NCBI GenBank assembly: GCA_944472135.2
Contig: OX235262.1
Span: 65,348,887-65,412,886, forward strand
DNA length: 64,000 bases
Direction: 5' to 3'
Source: Trichobilharzia regenti
Taxonomy: Eukaryota > Platyhelminthes > Trematoda > Strigeidida > Schistosomatidae
The stretch's first letter is position 1. Each line of letters starts with the position of its first letter. The translations under genes and the position numbers were made by a program. Under the pieces are notes generated by a model. That model saw only the letters and a program-made list of their open reading frames with translations. It ran no database searches and was not told the DNA's origin. Below, in pieces: positions 24,301 to 31,000 of the stretch.

Positions 24301-25061
24301 GACAAACGCAGGCTTCTGATTGGTTGTTTCGGGATTCCTTGACAAATAGAGTTCTCTCTGCGAATCATATTTTGCCACGTTAACTTTGCTGTGATTGGTT
24401 GTTGACTCAGGCTTGTTCATATTTTCTCACGGCCCATATTAGTGACCTAGACCTTAACGTAGATTAGTGCCAACCAATCGGCTAGCAGCCTGCTCTCACC
24501 ACAACTGAACAAGCTAATCAAAATTGGTTGGATAAAAAACCAAACCCAAGTACATCAAGATCTGCACTAGCTACTCCATGACGATTTGCTTAAAGTCCAC
24601 ATGTAATTGCTTGTTTTGAGAAAATTATATTGAAACCCTCCAGCGATTTTCTAAACACCATTTGAGAAAAAACTTTACTACACGTTACTGTTGATTTATT
24701 CCAACCACTGATAGCAGCATATTTCCTAGTTGTTAGGATTCGATTAATTTCAGATGAATATTTCATAGGCGACCAGTTTGTTTCAATCTTTTTTTAACTA
24801 TTCTATTTTGGTTGTAAGCTATTAACTGCAGATCAGCAGATGACATGATAGTTCGCTTCTAAGTAGTAGTCAACATATTCGAAAATTTTAAATATGTGGA
24901 ATTAGGTGACAGATTAATAGGATTATTAGTGCACATTTATCCTTTTAGTGAAATTATTATTATTATTACTTGCTTAAGTATGTAGTTAACACTCAAAACT
25001 ATACATTTATATATTTTTTCTTTCTCTCATCTAGTATCTACGATTTGCTGTTTACATATGA
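144..25061 (+). CDS. Calpain large subunit, C-terminal half (11 exons; 5' end outside window)
   Basis: This is a calcium-dependent cysteine protease of the classical calpain type, normally cytosolic or membrane-associated. Joining 144-316, 2808-2965, 4701-4909, 6313-6352, 7401-7439, 9984-10092, 12650-12711, 14752-14820, 18085-18163, 21587-21765 and 25035-25061 gives one open frame of 381 codons including the stop. Every junction is GT-AG and in compatible phase. Residues 1-60 finish the protease core and contain the hallmark AGGC; about 60-180 are domain III; 180-210 are an acidic linker; 210-380 are a penta-EF-hand domain. The Cys/His/Asn catalytic exons lie upstream of the window. Introns reach 3.4 kb and are full of transposons, none of which interrupts an exon. 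Schistosoma calpain (Sm-p80) belongs to this class, but schistosomes have several calpains and I cannot say which paralogue this is. Confidence 0.93.
317..1865. other. Intron sequence, nothing recognised
   Basis: First part of a calpain intron. AT-rich unique-looking sequence; no gene, RNA or clear repeat seen. Confidence 0.6.
1870..2105 (-). repeat. Degenerate SINE-A-related repeat
   Basis: Contains the body phrase gcggtggtg and, near its right end, a minus-strand B-box-like string (tcgaacccaga). Similar worn copies recur at 23215-23400, 31040-31225 and 42035-42200. Too decayed to set boundaries. Confidence 0.45.
2153..2446 (-). mobile_element. Solo LTR, Ty3/gypsy element of the 23430-24503 family
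   Basis: A 294-bp match to the 326-bp LTRs further on, starting TGTAACAACAG and ending AACACA as read on the plus strand. It is flanked by the 4-bp direct repeat CTAG (2149-2152 and 2447-2450), the mark of LTR integration followed by LTR-LTR recombination. It is more diverged and has small deletions, so older than the two-LTR copy. It lies inside a calpain intron. Confidence 0.85.
2808..2965 (+). CDS. Calpain exon b: domain III start
   Basis: Encodes LTYWTNPQF, the conserved WTNPQF that opens calpain domain III, then an acidic stretch (VEDPDPDD) and [15 protein letters not shown], matching the family's beta-sandwich strands. Acceptor aaaaag|t follows a T-rich tract; donor taat|gtaagt. The exon ends at a codon boundary. 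Confidence 0.93.
3464..3775 (-). pseudogene. LTR-retrotransposon gag fragment
   Basis: A 103-codon open frame with motifs recalled from trematode gypsy/BEL-type gag proteins: an F-x-x-F/C-L region with DDKIPAYFI, then [15 protein letters not shown] and a following R-Q-R-G-x-F segment. No protease, RT or LTR adjoins it. Sits in a calpain intron. Which superfamily it belongs to is uncertain. Confidence 0.55.
4170..4402 (-). mobile_element. SINE-A, full-length, tRNA-derived, with target duplication
   Basis: A minus-strand short retroposon. The head (right end) is tRNA-like with a B box (GTTCG near gaaccccgg) and an A-box-like tggcatatcggtt. The body ends in the RTE-like tail CCCTATGTTCCACTGG (mutated here). 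The direct repeat AGACAATGCATT flanks it at 4158-4169 and 4403-4414, so the ends are exact. Confidence 0.85.
4701..4909 (+). CDS. Calpain exon c: rest of domain III
   Basis: About 70 residues, including [20 protein letters not shown] and the family motif ending [15 protein letters not shown] (compare the canonical phrase with F-x-L-R-V-F-S-E). Acceptor atttcag|g, donor caaga|gtaagt; two bases carry over to the next exon. Confidence 0.93.
4910..6312. other. Intron sequence, nothing recognised
   Basis: Calpain intron with no coding, RNA or repeat call. Short open frames here (for example 5459-5644) lack codon or motif support. Confidence 0.5.
6313..6352 (+). CDS. Calpain exon d: acidic linker microexon
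   Basis: A 40-nt exon encoding [14 protein letters not shown] between domain III and the EF-hand domain. Using the first of two neighbouring AGs (tttttttag|a) keeps the frame; the second gives an immediate stop. Donor cagaa|gtaagt. Confidence 0.85.
6893..7113. repeat. SINE-D fragments
   Basis: Two pieces of a repeat seen again at 19.2, 38-39.4, 40.3 and 54.6 kb. The first (gacac..gtaactagtgtgatgtg) and the second (tccaaggcttcctgtcgac ... aaccatct) are joined at about 7025 in an unusual order, so this copy is rearranged. Confidence 0.6.
7401..7439 (+). CDS. Calpain exon e: linker microexon
   Basis: Exactly 13 codons ([13 protein letters not shown]), phase 0 at both ends, so it could be skipped without a frameshift. 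Strong acceptor tgtttttcag and donor ttg|gtaaga. It is called a calpain exon from position, phase and splice sites rather than a family motif. Confidence 0.75.
7560..8000. repeat. Unidentified diverged repeat
   Basis: Has phrases such as gtaggttttg followed by a short gac-rich run, echoed near 62920-62960. I do not recognise the family. Confidence 0.25.
8041..8196 (+). pseudogene. RTE endonuclease fragment
   Basis: Translates as [16 protein letters not shown], then broken sequence matching the endonuclease of the RTE element at 58.2-60.4 kb ([18 protein letters not shown]). Two stops and indels; a dead remnant. Confidence 0.85.
9170..9545 (-). pseudogene. PLE fragment: end of RT/GIY-YIG ORF
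   Basis: Reads [18 protein letters not shown], the cysteine pair and GIY-YIG start of Penelope-like elements, then after a stop and frameshifts [18 protein letters not shown] and a tail with AEAIETHL. This matches the C-terminus of the intact PLE at 51 kb. In a calpain intron, opposite strand. Confidence 0.85.
9984..10092 (+). CDS. Calpain exon f: first EF-hand region
   Basis: Encodes [20 protein letters not shown] followed by [13 protein letters not shown]. This matches the start of calpain penta-EF-hand domains, where EF1 is atypical; few acidic ligands are visible here. Acceptor ttcaag|a, donor caag|gtaaac, one base carried over. Confidence 0.88.
10140..12380. other. Intron sequence, nothing recognised
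   Basis: Long AT-rich calpain intron segment. A short SINE-like phrase (ggggtcgctagcctc) near 10695 is the only repeat noted. Confidence 0.5.
12385..12640. mobile_element. PLE-derived palindrome (inverted-arm element without ORF)
   Basis: Two arms of about 75 bp (about 12402-12478 and 12489-12567) are inverted copies, each with the terminal motif CTGATGACGTTTCGAG or its complement, separated by about ten bases. The right end continues cacagtgcacaagttctat, the same terminal string seen after the PLE derivatives at 23170 and 30400. The GIY-YIG part present in the relatives is absent. Confidence 0.8.
12650..12711 (+). CDS. Calpain exon g: EF-hand helix
   Basis: Encodes [21 protein letters not shown], split as DIPNFKGF / [19 protein letters not shown] is a strongly conserved calpain EF-hand phrase. 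The final Asp is position 1 of the second calcium loop. Acceptor cttttag|at, donor gat|gtatcc. Confidence 0.92.
13426..14469 (+). CDS. PLE reverse transcriptase C-terminal half plus GIY-YIG endonuclease (5'-truncated)
   Basis: A 347-codon open frame. It starts inside the RT at the catalytic-motif region, which reads RYVYDALVI where the intact PLE at 51 kb has RYVDDTFII, so the first catalytic Asp is Tyr. It then runs through the thumb region ([18 protein letters not shown]) to the GIY-YIG nuclease: [25 protein letters not shown] and a terminal E-x-x-F segment. The uninterrupted frame without RT motifs A and B suggests a fairly young but non-autonomous copy. Lies in a calpain intron, same strand. 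Confidence 0.88.
   Translation: MEHLLAIIADIFMDYWEENALRPFRSSLKCWWRYVYDALVIVKKNDTEKLFSHISSHVDSIKFTMELENEIVELPMLDCKLQRMTESSIKTTIYRKTTHSGRFLDYHSAHPLMVKRGLIQGFADRIRRPTTTPEDQCKELKILFKMLFENNYPREFIKDNIKKRKKREKPENNKMEEWKETVTIPYKNGTSEAIQRNLRNIGIRTTFKPTNLIKNKINPLKDPIKMMDKNNLIYKISCADCPTKYVGQTSRSLKIRVNEHKRLTKGQPTGTQAYQNLGKNSSIAAHAWDKNHNIDWNNVCILNTNMNKWKERLITESIFIKVTPDTCNKGDSVQLSTAWNIILNTKT
14752..14820 (+). CDS. Calpain exon h: second EF-hand loop
   Basis: Encodes [16 protein letters not shown] and VQAKGWK. With the Asp ending the previous exon, the loop reads [12 protein letters not shown], with acceptable ligands at 1, 3, 5 and 12 and Gly at 6. Exactly 23 codons, phase 0. Donor aag|gtgagt. Confidence 0.92.
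15690..16035 (+). mobile_element. SINE-C copy with hammerhead module
   Basis: Carries the pre-head block (aaatactcgccg, aattggcggaagtt), a worn tRNA-like head (ctcgctttgtaaccggaagg, B box gagttcaaatatc), the hammerhead segment and a tail ending near aaccgatatgag. The A box is decayed. Confidence 0.75.
15927..15977 (+). ncRNA. Hammerhead-ribozyme-like motif in SINE-C
   Basis: Core CTGAGGA (15933-15939) and GAAA (15958-15961) are both present. Stem II retains GTC/GAC; stem III is weakened. Probably inactive or poor. Confidence 0.55.
16147..16395 (+). pseudogene. PLE fragment: GIY-YIG C-terminal end
   Basis: Encodes [20 protein letters not shown], then KVIYENGKG and [12 protein letters not shown], the C-terminus of a PLE endonuclease (the intact one ends SSILEHLIESGHQ ... 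AEAMAIH). The open frame runs on to 16509, but homology stops near 16395. Confidence 0.85.
16846..16990 (-). repeat. Degenerate interstitial telomere-like repeat
   Basis: A run of diverged hexamers on the plus strand, including gttaagg, ggttagg, attagggtgagg and ggttagggttaag. TTAGGG is the schistosome telomere unit, but no exact multi-copy array is left. Confidence 0.6.
17688..17893 (-). mobile_element. SINE-A, head-truncated, with target duplication
   Basis: Same family as 4170-4402. The tail ttccttcacgttcc starts at left and the tRNA-like head breaks off at ttggtaggcga. The direct repeat ACAGAGATACTGT lies at 17675-17687 and 17894-17906. Confidence 0.87.
18085..18163 (+). CDS. Calpain exon i: third EF-hand
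   Basis: Encodes [20 protein letters not shown] followed by EALNDAG. The loop [12 protein letters not shown] has the canonical ligands at 1, 3, 5 and 12 and looks calcium-competent. Acceptor atttag|a, donor gcag|gtatgt. Confidence 0.94.
18605..18960 (+). mobile_element. SINE-C copy, tRNA-like head intact
   Basis: Head runs tctcagtggcttaatggtc (A box), ctcgccttgtaacc, then gggttcgaaccc (B box). The hammerhead segment after it is scrambled (gtattgatgactagaacag), so the ribozyme core is lost. Tail ctaaggtcagctcatgatga. Confidence 0.82.
19241..19590 (-). mobile_element. SINE-D copy
   Basis: On the minus strand the head reads gaatagcacagtggtaatg (A-box region) and later gagttcaaatctcag (B box), followed by gggacatgagttccttcaag. 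The upstream block gacactagtaactagtatg follows on the right. tRNA-derived by its paired Pol III boxes. Confidence 0.78.
19960..21046 (+). mobile_element. RTE (SR2-like) retrotransposon, 5'-truncated, frameshifted
   Basis: Three overlapping frames give RT motif B ([20 protein letters not shown]), a broken catalytic motif (DFA, then a short insertion, then DDLCLMSH), the thumb ([14 protein letters not shown]) and the C-terminal region. The 3' end is agctctatgttccaatagg followed by a taataat run. Dead copy in a calpain intron. Confidence 0.88.
21587..21765 (+). CDS. Calpain exon j: fourth and fifth EF-hand region
   Basis: Encodes [20 protein letters not shown], then [20 protein letters not shown], then a divergent tail ending SLFNNED. 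The [14 protein letters not shown] loop is degenerate, as EF4 of calpains usually is. Donor gat|gtgagt ends on a codon boundary. Confidence 0.93.
21940..23195 (+). mobile_element. PLE derivative with inverted arms and 14-bp target duplication
   Basis: Exact ends are set by the direct repeat AATATAGGTTGTTA (21926-21939, 23196-23209). Inverted arms of about 220-250 bp (to about 22190 and from about 22913) enclose a remnant of the [35 protein letters not shown], then in another frame [19 protein letters not shown] and a C-terminal [10 protein letters not shown]. No RT domain. Arms carry the shared motif of the family (gatgacgaggtttcga). Confidence 0.88.
23215..23405 (-). repeat. Degenerate SINE-A-related repeat
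   Basis: Tail-like tacttcacgtttcaagtg and a worn body; no duplication seen. Confidence 0.4.
23734..24153 (-). CDS. Short ORF of the compact LTR element: gag-like start fused to integrase-like tail
   Basis: 139 codons. ATG lies nine bases after the primer-binding site. The first 75 residues ([18 protein letters not shown] ...) are probably gag; from [13 protein letters not shown] onward it is the GPY-type end of gypsy integrase, ending with a Ser/Arg-rich tail that runs into the 3' LTR. The join is in frame. Whether the protein is made or useful is unknown. Confidence 0.75.
   Translation of the reverse strand: MESLCPAVFDGDIWIFGQDFKASAQLSGVQDLSAMELLLGALLGGRVKAAYESVSRSMDECSTGSGKQFPKWEGPYMVTSRWGYADTVAMANNKRRVNVSELQKRIQRDKATMTPAPSRSSRLQSHVFDGGTSVVRAGC
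24178..24503 (-). promoter_or_regulatory. 5' LTR promoter of the compact element
   Basis: On the minus strand it has repeated CCAAT boxes (three within about 110 bp, as aacaaccaatca), then TATAAATACG, then AATAAAACG, an ordered set of CCAAT boxes, TATA box and polyadenylation signal. Confidence 0.65.
25035..25061 (+). CDS. Calpain last exon (27 nt): C-terminus and stop
   Basis: Nine codons reading YLRFAVYI and TGA, preceded by a very strong acceptor (ttttttctttctctcatctag). Calpains end in an aromatic/hydrophobic strand of the W-L-Q-L-T-x-Y-S type, which [11 protein letters not shown] resembles. The phase-0 start matches the preceding exon. A 3.3-kb intron packed with a PLE and an LTR element separates it from exon j. 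Confidence 0.8.
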   Translation, partial: YLRFAVYI

Positions 25062-25107
25062 ATTTCGATTTGGCCGCATCTAATGAAATCATTTTTAAAC
25101 AACAAAT

Positions 25108-25113
25108 AATAAA
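25108..25113 (+). promoter_or_regulatory. Polyadenylation signal of calpain (candidate)
   Basis: AATAAA lies 47 nt after the calpain stop, in AT-rich sequence. A second AAUAAA-like site follows near 25228. Confidence 0.5.
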
Positions 25114-25329
25114 ACTCATTGACAATTTCGCTATTTCCATGTCTGATATTCACTTATTTGTTTTAGAGGATGGAAAGACATTAACGCGTGGTTTTTCTTC
25201 TTTTTTTATAAAAAAAAATTTAAAATAAAACTTTCGTATATGCTTAAGAATATTTTATGCATAAATTGTTCTCGTTCGTTCAGTTTTCAATATGCGTTAG
25301 AGAAGATTGTTAGATTATTGACTATCGGG

Positions 25330-26135
25330 TGTTTAGAAAGCAAGTGAAAAGCAACAAGTCTCCAGAAAAAGTATCAAAGATAGGACTCCAAGTGAACATA
25401 GATAAATCGGAGGTGATGAAGATTCCTGACCAACAGCTACAGCAACAACAACAACAGACGACAATCAGCATAAATGGGAGAAACCTGGAAGAAACAACCT
25501 CCTTTACCTACCTGAGAAGAATCGTCTCAACTACAGGCAGATGGAAATGATGAGGATATCAAAGCAAGGATCGGGAAAGCAAGACAAGCTTTCATTACTC
25601 TAAAGTCTGTGTGGAGGTCAACAGCACTCACCATCAAAAATAAGACTCAGATTCTCAACTCTAATGTGAAGTCAGTGCTACTATACGGATCAGAGACCTG
25701 GCGCGTCATAAAGAGCATCTCAAACAAACTACAGACCTTCATTAACAGTTGTCTTCGCTCAATTCTCAAGTTCAGATGGCCGGCCAGAAAAGATCAGCAA
25801 CAGATCTCTGGCAATGAGCGAACCAACACAGCAGGAACCGATTGTGAAACAAATAGGCAGGAAGAAATGCAGATGGATTGGCCATACTCTGAGGAAACAA
25901 ACCATCAAGTGACATCACACGACAGTCCATCGCTTGATTGGAACCCGAAAGGGAAGCGGCGAGTTGGTCGTCAGTGCAAGGGTGACTTGGAGGAGGTCAT
26001 GTGAAGAGGAGATGAAAGCATGTGGGGAGACTTGGAGTGGGGTGAAAAAGTTGACAGAGAACCGAACGCAATGGAGACGCACAGCTAGAGCCCTATGTTC
26101 TTCTAGGAATCAAAGGATATATAATAATAATAAAT
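25330..26135 (+). mobile_element. RTE (SR2-like) 3' fragment
   Basis: Frames give [43 protein letters not shown] and [18 protein letters not shown], the C-terminal half of RTE RT. Ends in agagccctatgttcttctagg and an ataataata tail. Lies just past the calpain polyadenylation region. Confidence 0.88.
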
Positions 26136-26139
26136 AACC

Positions 26140-27180
26140 ACACTTAAGGTAAACAGGTTATTACTCTTAGTTCTACAGTCATTTACTTGATATGCATAGT
26201 TAGAGGATGTAAATCAGCTTTAATCTAAACACTTTTGTTGGTGTATATAAAATAATTTTGGCGAACTTTTATATTTTCCTTCTGTAGTTATACAGTTGAG
26301 TACTTATTGTTATGGAACGATTTCTTACAGAATTAGGTAAATTATTTAAAACAGTGTCTACATATAGAAAAGACCTATTCATTCCTAAGAGCTTCAGTGC
26401 CCGAATGGAATGTCAAGAACGCCTAATTATTTAATTTCTTTTTAATTTTGAGAAATGTCTCTTTAACCCTTGACTTTGAATTCAGTGCCACTTAGTTTAC
26501 ACTTCCCTACATTGGCTCAACCAACAGTTGAAAACTTAATGATTTGGTGTCATGTTTTCGTCTGACCACATCCCTAAGTCTTTCAAGATCTTATTCTATA
26601 ACAGCTAACATTTGTCGTTGATGAATTAGGTGACTTGGCATGTCTAACTCTCATCTTAGCCAACCGAACGTTGAAGTCTCAGTCGTAACCTAAAACTAGA
26701 TGAAAAACTATGTCGTCACGGGCGATATTATGTCATTAAACACAAGAAGTAGTAGGCAGATTCATTCATGCAATTTACTCCCTATTTTTAAACTGGAAGT
26801 TGCTGCAGGCCTAATAACATAGCTCTACATTGGATGAAGTAGATTCAACCTTCGAATGCTCTTGATTTTCGTTGAAACTCATTCCATGATTTGTCCACAG
26901 TATGATTACTCATGTCTAAAACTGTTCATGATTTATTTAGACTTATAATAAATGCGGTACACTCCATAGGAAAATAAGTTGTCCATATGATAATTGAATC
27001 AGGCTTCAAAAGAAACTGATTGTCGGTGAACTTTTCTATCTACGCATAACATTATCGGTTACTTAAACAGTTCATTCACAAATGCTTGCATATTTACTGG
27101 GTCCTGCTATATTAAGCGGTGAGAGCTCACTTATGCAAGAAAGAGCCTTGTTTGAAAGCTTTTCGATAGATCATCATTAT
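26140..27180. other. Intergenic spacer between convergent genes, nothing recognised
   Basis: No gene, RNA or clear repeat seen. Confidence 0.5.
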
Positions 27181-27186
27181 CTACTA

Positions 27187-27345
27187 AGGTAGAATCCAGG
27201 ATGCGCATTTCATCCTATTTCGGATTCGTTAACTGGATGTACCTGTAGTCCCTAGTGGGAACGCCACCACTCACTGAGGACTGCAGGTACATCCAGTGAC
27301 TGAGTACAAGAAACGATGAGATGTGCATCCTGGATTCCACTGCCG
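27187..27345. repeat. Two inverted Smα-like hammerhead repeats
   Basis: A minus-strand copy (27187-27250) and a plus-strand copy (27282-27345) share ggtacatccag and gcatcctggatt, facing each other across about 30 bp. Their ribozyme cores are mutated: CTGATGA is replaced by TTAACGA in the first and by a scrambled segment in the second. The stem I strands survive. Confidence 0.75.
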
Positions 27346-27561
27346 GTAATTACCAATTACCATCACGTTGATCCTCAGACATCGTTGAAGAGTCCGTACT
27401 AGGAGCTTATATGTCAGTAGAGACCAAATATCTAGGTCCAACTTAATCAGTCATCAAGGAGTGCAAACTTAACCTAAACCCGTCTATTTGAAACGTGCTT
27501 AAAAATTTTACCCAAGCATAGAACACCAGAAATATTTTCACTCTTTCATTTTACATTGTCA

Positions 27562-27567
27562 TTTATT
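27562..27567 (-). promoter_or_regulatory. Polyadenylation signal of the serine protease (candidate)
   Basis: AATAAA on the minus strand about 97 nt after the stop codon. Confidence 0.5.
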
Positions 27568-27663
27568 ATTTGTAGATGTTTCACCTTGGGAAAAACAATT
27601 TTAATTTTTTGAACTACTGAAAGACATTTTAAGTAGACAAACTTTATATATAAAACTTTCAGG

Positions 27664-27792
27664 TTATAAGTTTGGCAATCCTATGATAGAATCCATCCAC
27701 TTCCTGTATGCATGTATTGCTGTATAAATTGATGGGACTCCATTCAAGCCACATTGAATACCCGATGATGCAATACCTGCAAGGAACCAGCT
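27664..27792 (-). CDS. Serine protease last exon
   Basis: Encodes SWFLAGIASSGIQCGLNGV, then PSIYTAIHAYRKWMDSI and a short tail to TAA. This is the C-terminal beta strand and helix of S1 proteases (W-x-x-G-I-x-S, C-G, Y-T, W-M). It lies 4.1 kb from the Ser exon, across an intron that hosts a PLE derivative. Confidence 0.88.
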   Translation of the reverse strand, partial: SWFLAGIASSGIQCGLNGVPSIYTAIHAYRKWMDSIIGLPNL

Positions 27793-27979
27793 CTGTTCAC
27801 AAAAATGAAGGATAAAAAAGAATTTCATGTTATAAATAAAATTACAAAATCATTTTAAAATAATGGTTACTAATGTAACCTGTGTGAATCTCAACAGAAT
27901 CTAGTTCAGTTACCGGTTCGAATTTTGTTTAGTCTCAGTTACTGGGTCATTTACAGCTACAAACTTTCAAGATTAGTGA

Positions 27980-28011
<32 letters not shown>

Positions 28012-31000
28012 ATATACTTTAGTTTGCAGGAAGGAAAACAGTAATCTGAATGCCTAATACATTTGCAGATTGATATCTAAGGAGAAACATGACTACCTGA
28101 GCTTAAATAGACCAACCAACGAAGATTTGTGTAAGGAAAAAAGTTCATTCACATAGATGAATCGGGGAAAAACTACAAACATCAATATGTGACGACTATT
28201 TGCAACATAAAATGGGCCAAATTCCAAAATTGCCTCTAGATTTGATGGTCCTCACGGATATCTTGTATGAGACTTGAGTGTATACTTTTGAAAATTGCCA
28301 ATTCTCCAGTAATTCTGTTTAGTTTTAGACTGTTAACACGACCGACTGCCAAGTAGAGCTTTCAGCAGTGATGATGGTGATTTTACGCAGCAGAACAGCT
28401 GAGGCAAAGTGCACAGTAGAGTTGTGAAGCAGTATACACAACATTCTTTAGGCGAGTCTTTAATAATCTGAATAAATTTTAACATAAAAGTGGCTGAAAG
28501 CTGAATATATTCCTTGTTATTAATTCCTAATAAGTCAGAAGATCAAGTCTTAAGTATCTTTCAGTTATTCGGTTCTTAATTCATCTGATATGAATAGCTT
28601 GATTGCAATTTCTCTGACTTTGGCACTGAATAGTGAAGGTTAGAAGTATTACAGGTAATCCAAATTACTAAATCTCTAGATATGTCTTGTTGATATATGA
28701 CAGTAAACATGACACCGAAATCCACTTCCACCTACCGACTAATCCCTTCCTTGCATTATTTAATCTACAACTAGTTATCTGATCTATAAGGGAGTAATAT
28801 GTCCAGTAATTACATTAGGACTGGATACTTATCAGTAATATCAGAGAAGAAGGGAAGAGGAGAAAGATAACTAGGTTAAGAAAAAGGCAAAATTATTGTA
28901 TAGAATCTAGTTTATGGATAATTAGAAAGAATAGAAGAAGAAGAAGAATAGAAAATAACAATAATAATAATAACAATCATGGATCTCTTGACTCCTGAAC
29001 TGATTTTAGCCAAAAGTTAATTTTTATGGCGTGAATTAGAACAACAGAGTTGAAAAATGTTTAAATATCAAATAAACAGGCGTTTTCTTTTTGTAGTGGG
29101 TTAACTCAACTTAAGCAAGTAAATGATATTCTTCTAAGGATATATATATATAACCCGTTCATAACAAAAATTAGTAGGATATCGCATCATTTTTGTGTAT
29201 ATCAGAGGCTATATCAGCCAAAACTCTACGAAGTGTTTGATTTGATCAAAATCAGTTCCTTTGTGGATAAGATTTTACTCTGATAAGTCACACAGTGTTA
29301 CTCAGTAACATTAACTGATGACGTTTCAAGCACAAAGTATTGTTCATATTCATAGCAGTAGCACTAAGTAGCACAAAAAAACACCTAAATGATGAAATAA
29401 AACAGATAGAAGAGGCCTTGGTGTTAAATAACTATCCTACAAAATTCATTAGGAAGTTCGAAAAAGGCCAAAAGCAAAATAAAAATAATTTTGAAACTAG
29501 TAGTGATAACATAAATAAGAAGAGAGAATATAAGTCATCTACTGTTATACCAAATAAAGAGGGGACATCTGAAACCCTACGTAAGATTCTTAGTAAAGCA
29601 GGAATTAGGGTGGCATTCAAACCTACAAACTCACTCAGAGACAAGCTCTGTAGGCTAAAAGACCCCGTGGACTCAATTAAACAAAATAATATAATTTACA
29701 AAATACTTTGCAATGGCTGTGAGTGAGGTCAACTATATAGGTCAAACTAGTAGATCGGGGTAATCAGATTCGTGATACATAAGAATTTAACTAAAGTAAG
29801 AGTGGTTGACCCCGAGAAGATAAGTAATTTAGAAAAGAGCTCAGCGATTGCACTGCGTGCATTAACTGCACACAACCACATAATAGAGGGGGAGAGGGTT
29901 CAGATTCTAAGGAGTAATCTGTGTAGGTGGAGAGAGATTGATTACTGAATCCCGGTTCATTTAGTCTACACCCAACACATGCAACCGAAATGACTCAATG
30001 CGAATACCAGAGATATGGAAGATATTATTACCACCAGTCAAATCAGAGGAGAATAATAAATAATCTCAAAATTCTATTTTGATTCAAGCACATTACAACA
30101 TTCCAACAAGTTACTTATTATGACTTTAAAAACTCTCGTCTTATTTGCCATCTGGTTGTAATTGATCAATAACACTCATTTTATTATTTTTGAATGCACA
30201 TTATCCCACATTGATTTTTATTCAAACATCTAGTCAATTCCACACATGTATATAAATGAAGGAAAAGAGTTGTGTGAGTTACTTGATATGATAATGAGCA
30301 ATAGTTTGTGCTCGAAACGTCATCAGTTAATATTACTGTGTAACACTGTGTGATTTATCAAAATAAAATCTTATCTATAATTGAGTTGTACTTTATCACA
30401 GTGCCCAAGTTTTATACTTATATCGGTTCCCTCGGCTGACCATAATTTTCCTTCAGTTACTAGGATGCATATGATGAGTTGTTGAAACACTACACAGTTA
30501 TTATTAAAAGTATTTGAGATAACTACTGATGGGAATTCTATTCAAGATCCGATAAACAACAAGTAGAATATACACACTCACAAGGAATTGCTAAAAAACC
30601 TCCATTCATATGACAGTCAGTAGGATTTAACTCATGTATAATAAATTCAGCTTCCTCTGGTTGAAAAAAGCGACATATGGTACTGTTGATCTATTAAGTG
30701 CTATCCACTGATTTCCTTGAGTTGACAGATATCCGCTCATAAAACCGGGTCACCACTGTGCTAGATCATGAATTTTCAGAAGTTAACAATCACAGACTAG
30801 GGATGTTTGACTTAAAAATCGAATGACTATGTAGCTAGCTTTCGATGGCCTCTCTTCTCTTGGGTTCATCGATTAACACTACTTCCCAACTTTAAACTGG
30901 AACAGAATGACAATGAGCACCTGCTTGCTTCATTGATGATTCTTTTGACTTATCTTATTTTATTTCAATAAGACACTATGAAGATTTTTCGTTTTTTATA

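Larger units (their letters stand above)
23430..24503 (-). mobile_element. Compact LTR retrotransposon (Ty3/gypsy), two identical LTRs
   Basis: Two 326-bp LTRs (23430-23755, 24178-24503) are identical by eye and flanked by the 4-bp duplication ACTG (23426-23429, 24504-24507). Read on the minus strand, the internal 422 bp have a primer-binding-site-like TGGTGTCGCTGCC next to the 5' LTR, one short ORF, and a polypurine tract GGGGGGACGAG before the 3' LTR. Genes for RT, RNase H and protease are absent, so it must have used a relative's proteins. Identical LTRs imply a recent insertion. Boudicca-type elements are the likely relatives; this is recalled, not searched. Confidence 0.9.

Noticed and set aside
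27961..28011. CRISPR-like or functional repeat array
   Set aside because: A simple AGT microsatellite in a eukaryotic intron; no spacers.
29300..30345. CTGATGA and CGAAAC strings in the arms of inverted PLE derivatives, suggesting hammerheads
   Set aside because: The two boxes are on opposite strands (ctgatgacgtttcg is one continuous block and gaaac is its complement), so they cannot form one hammerhead core.
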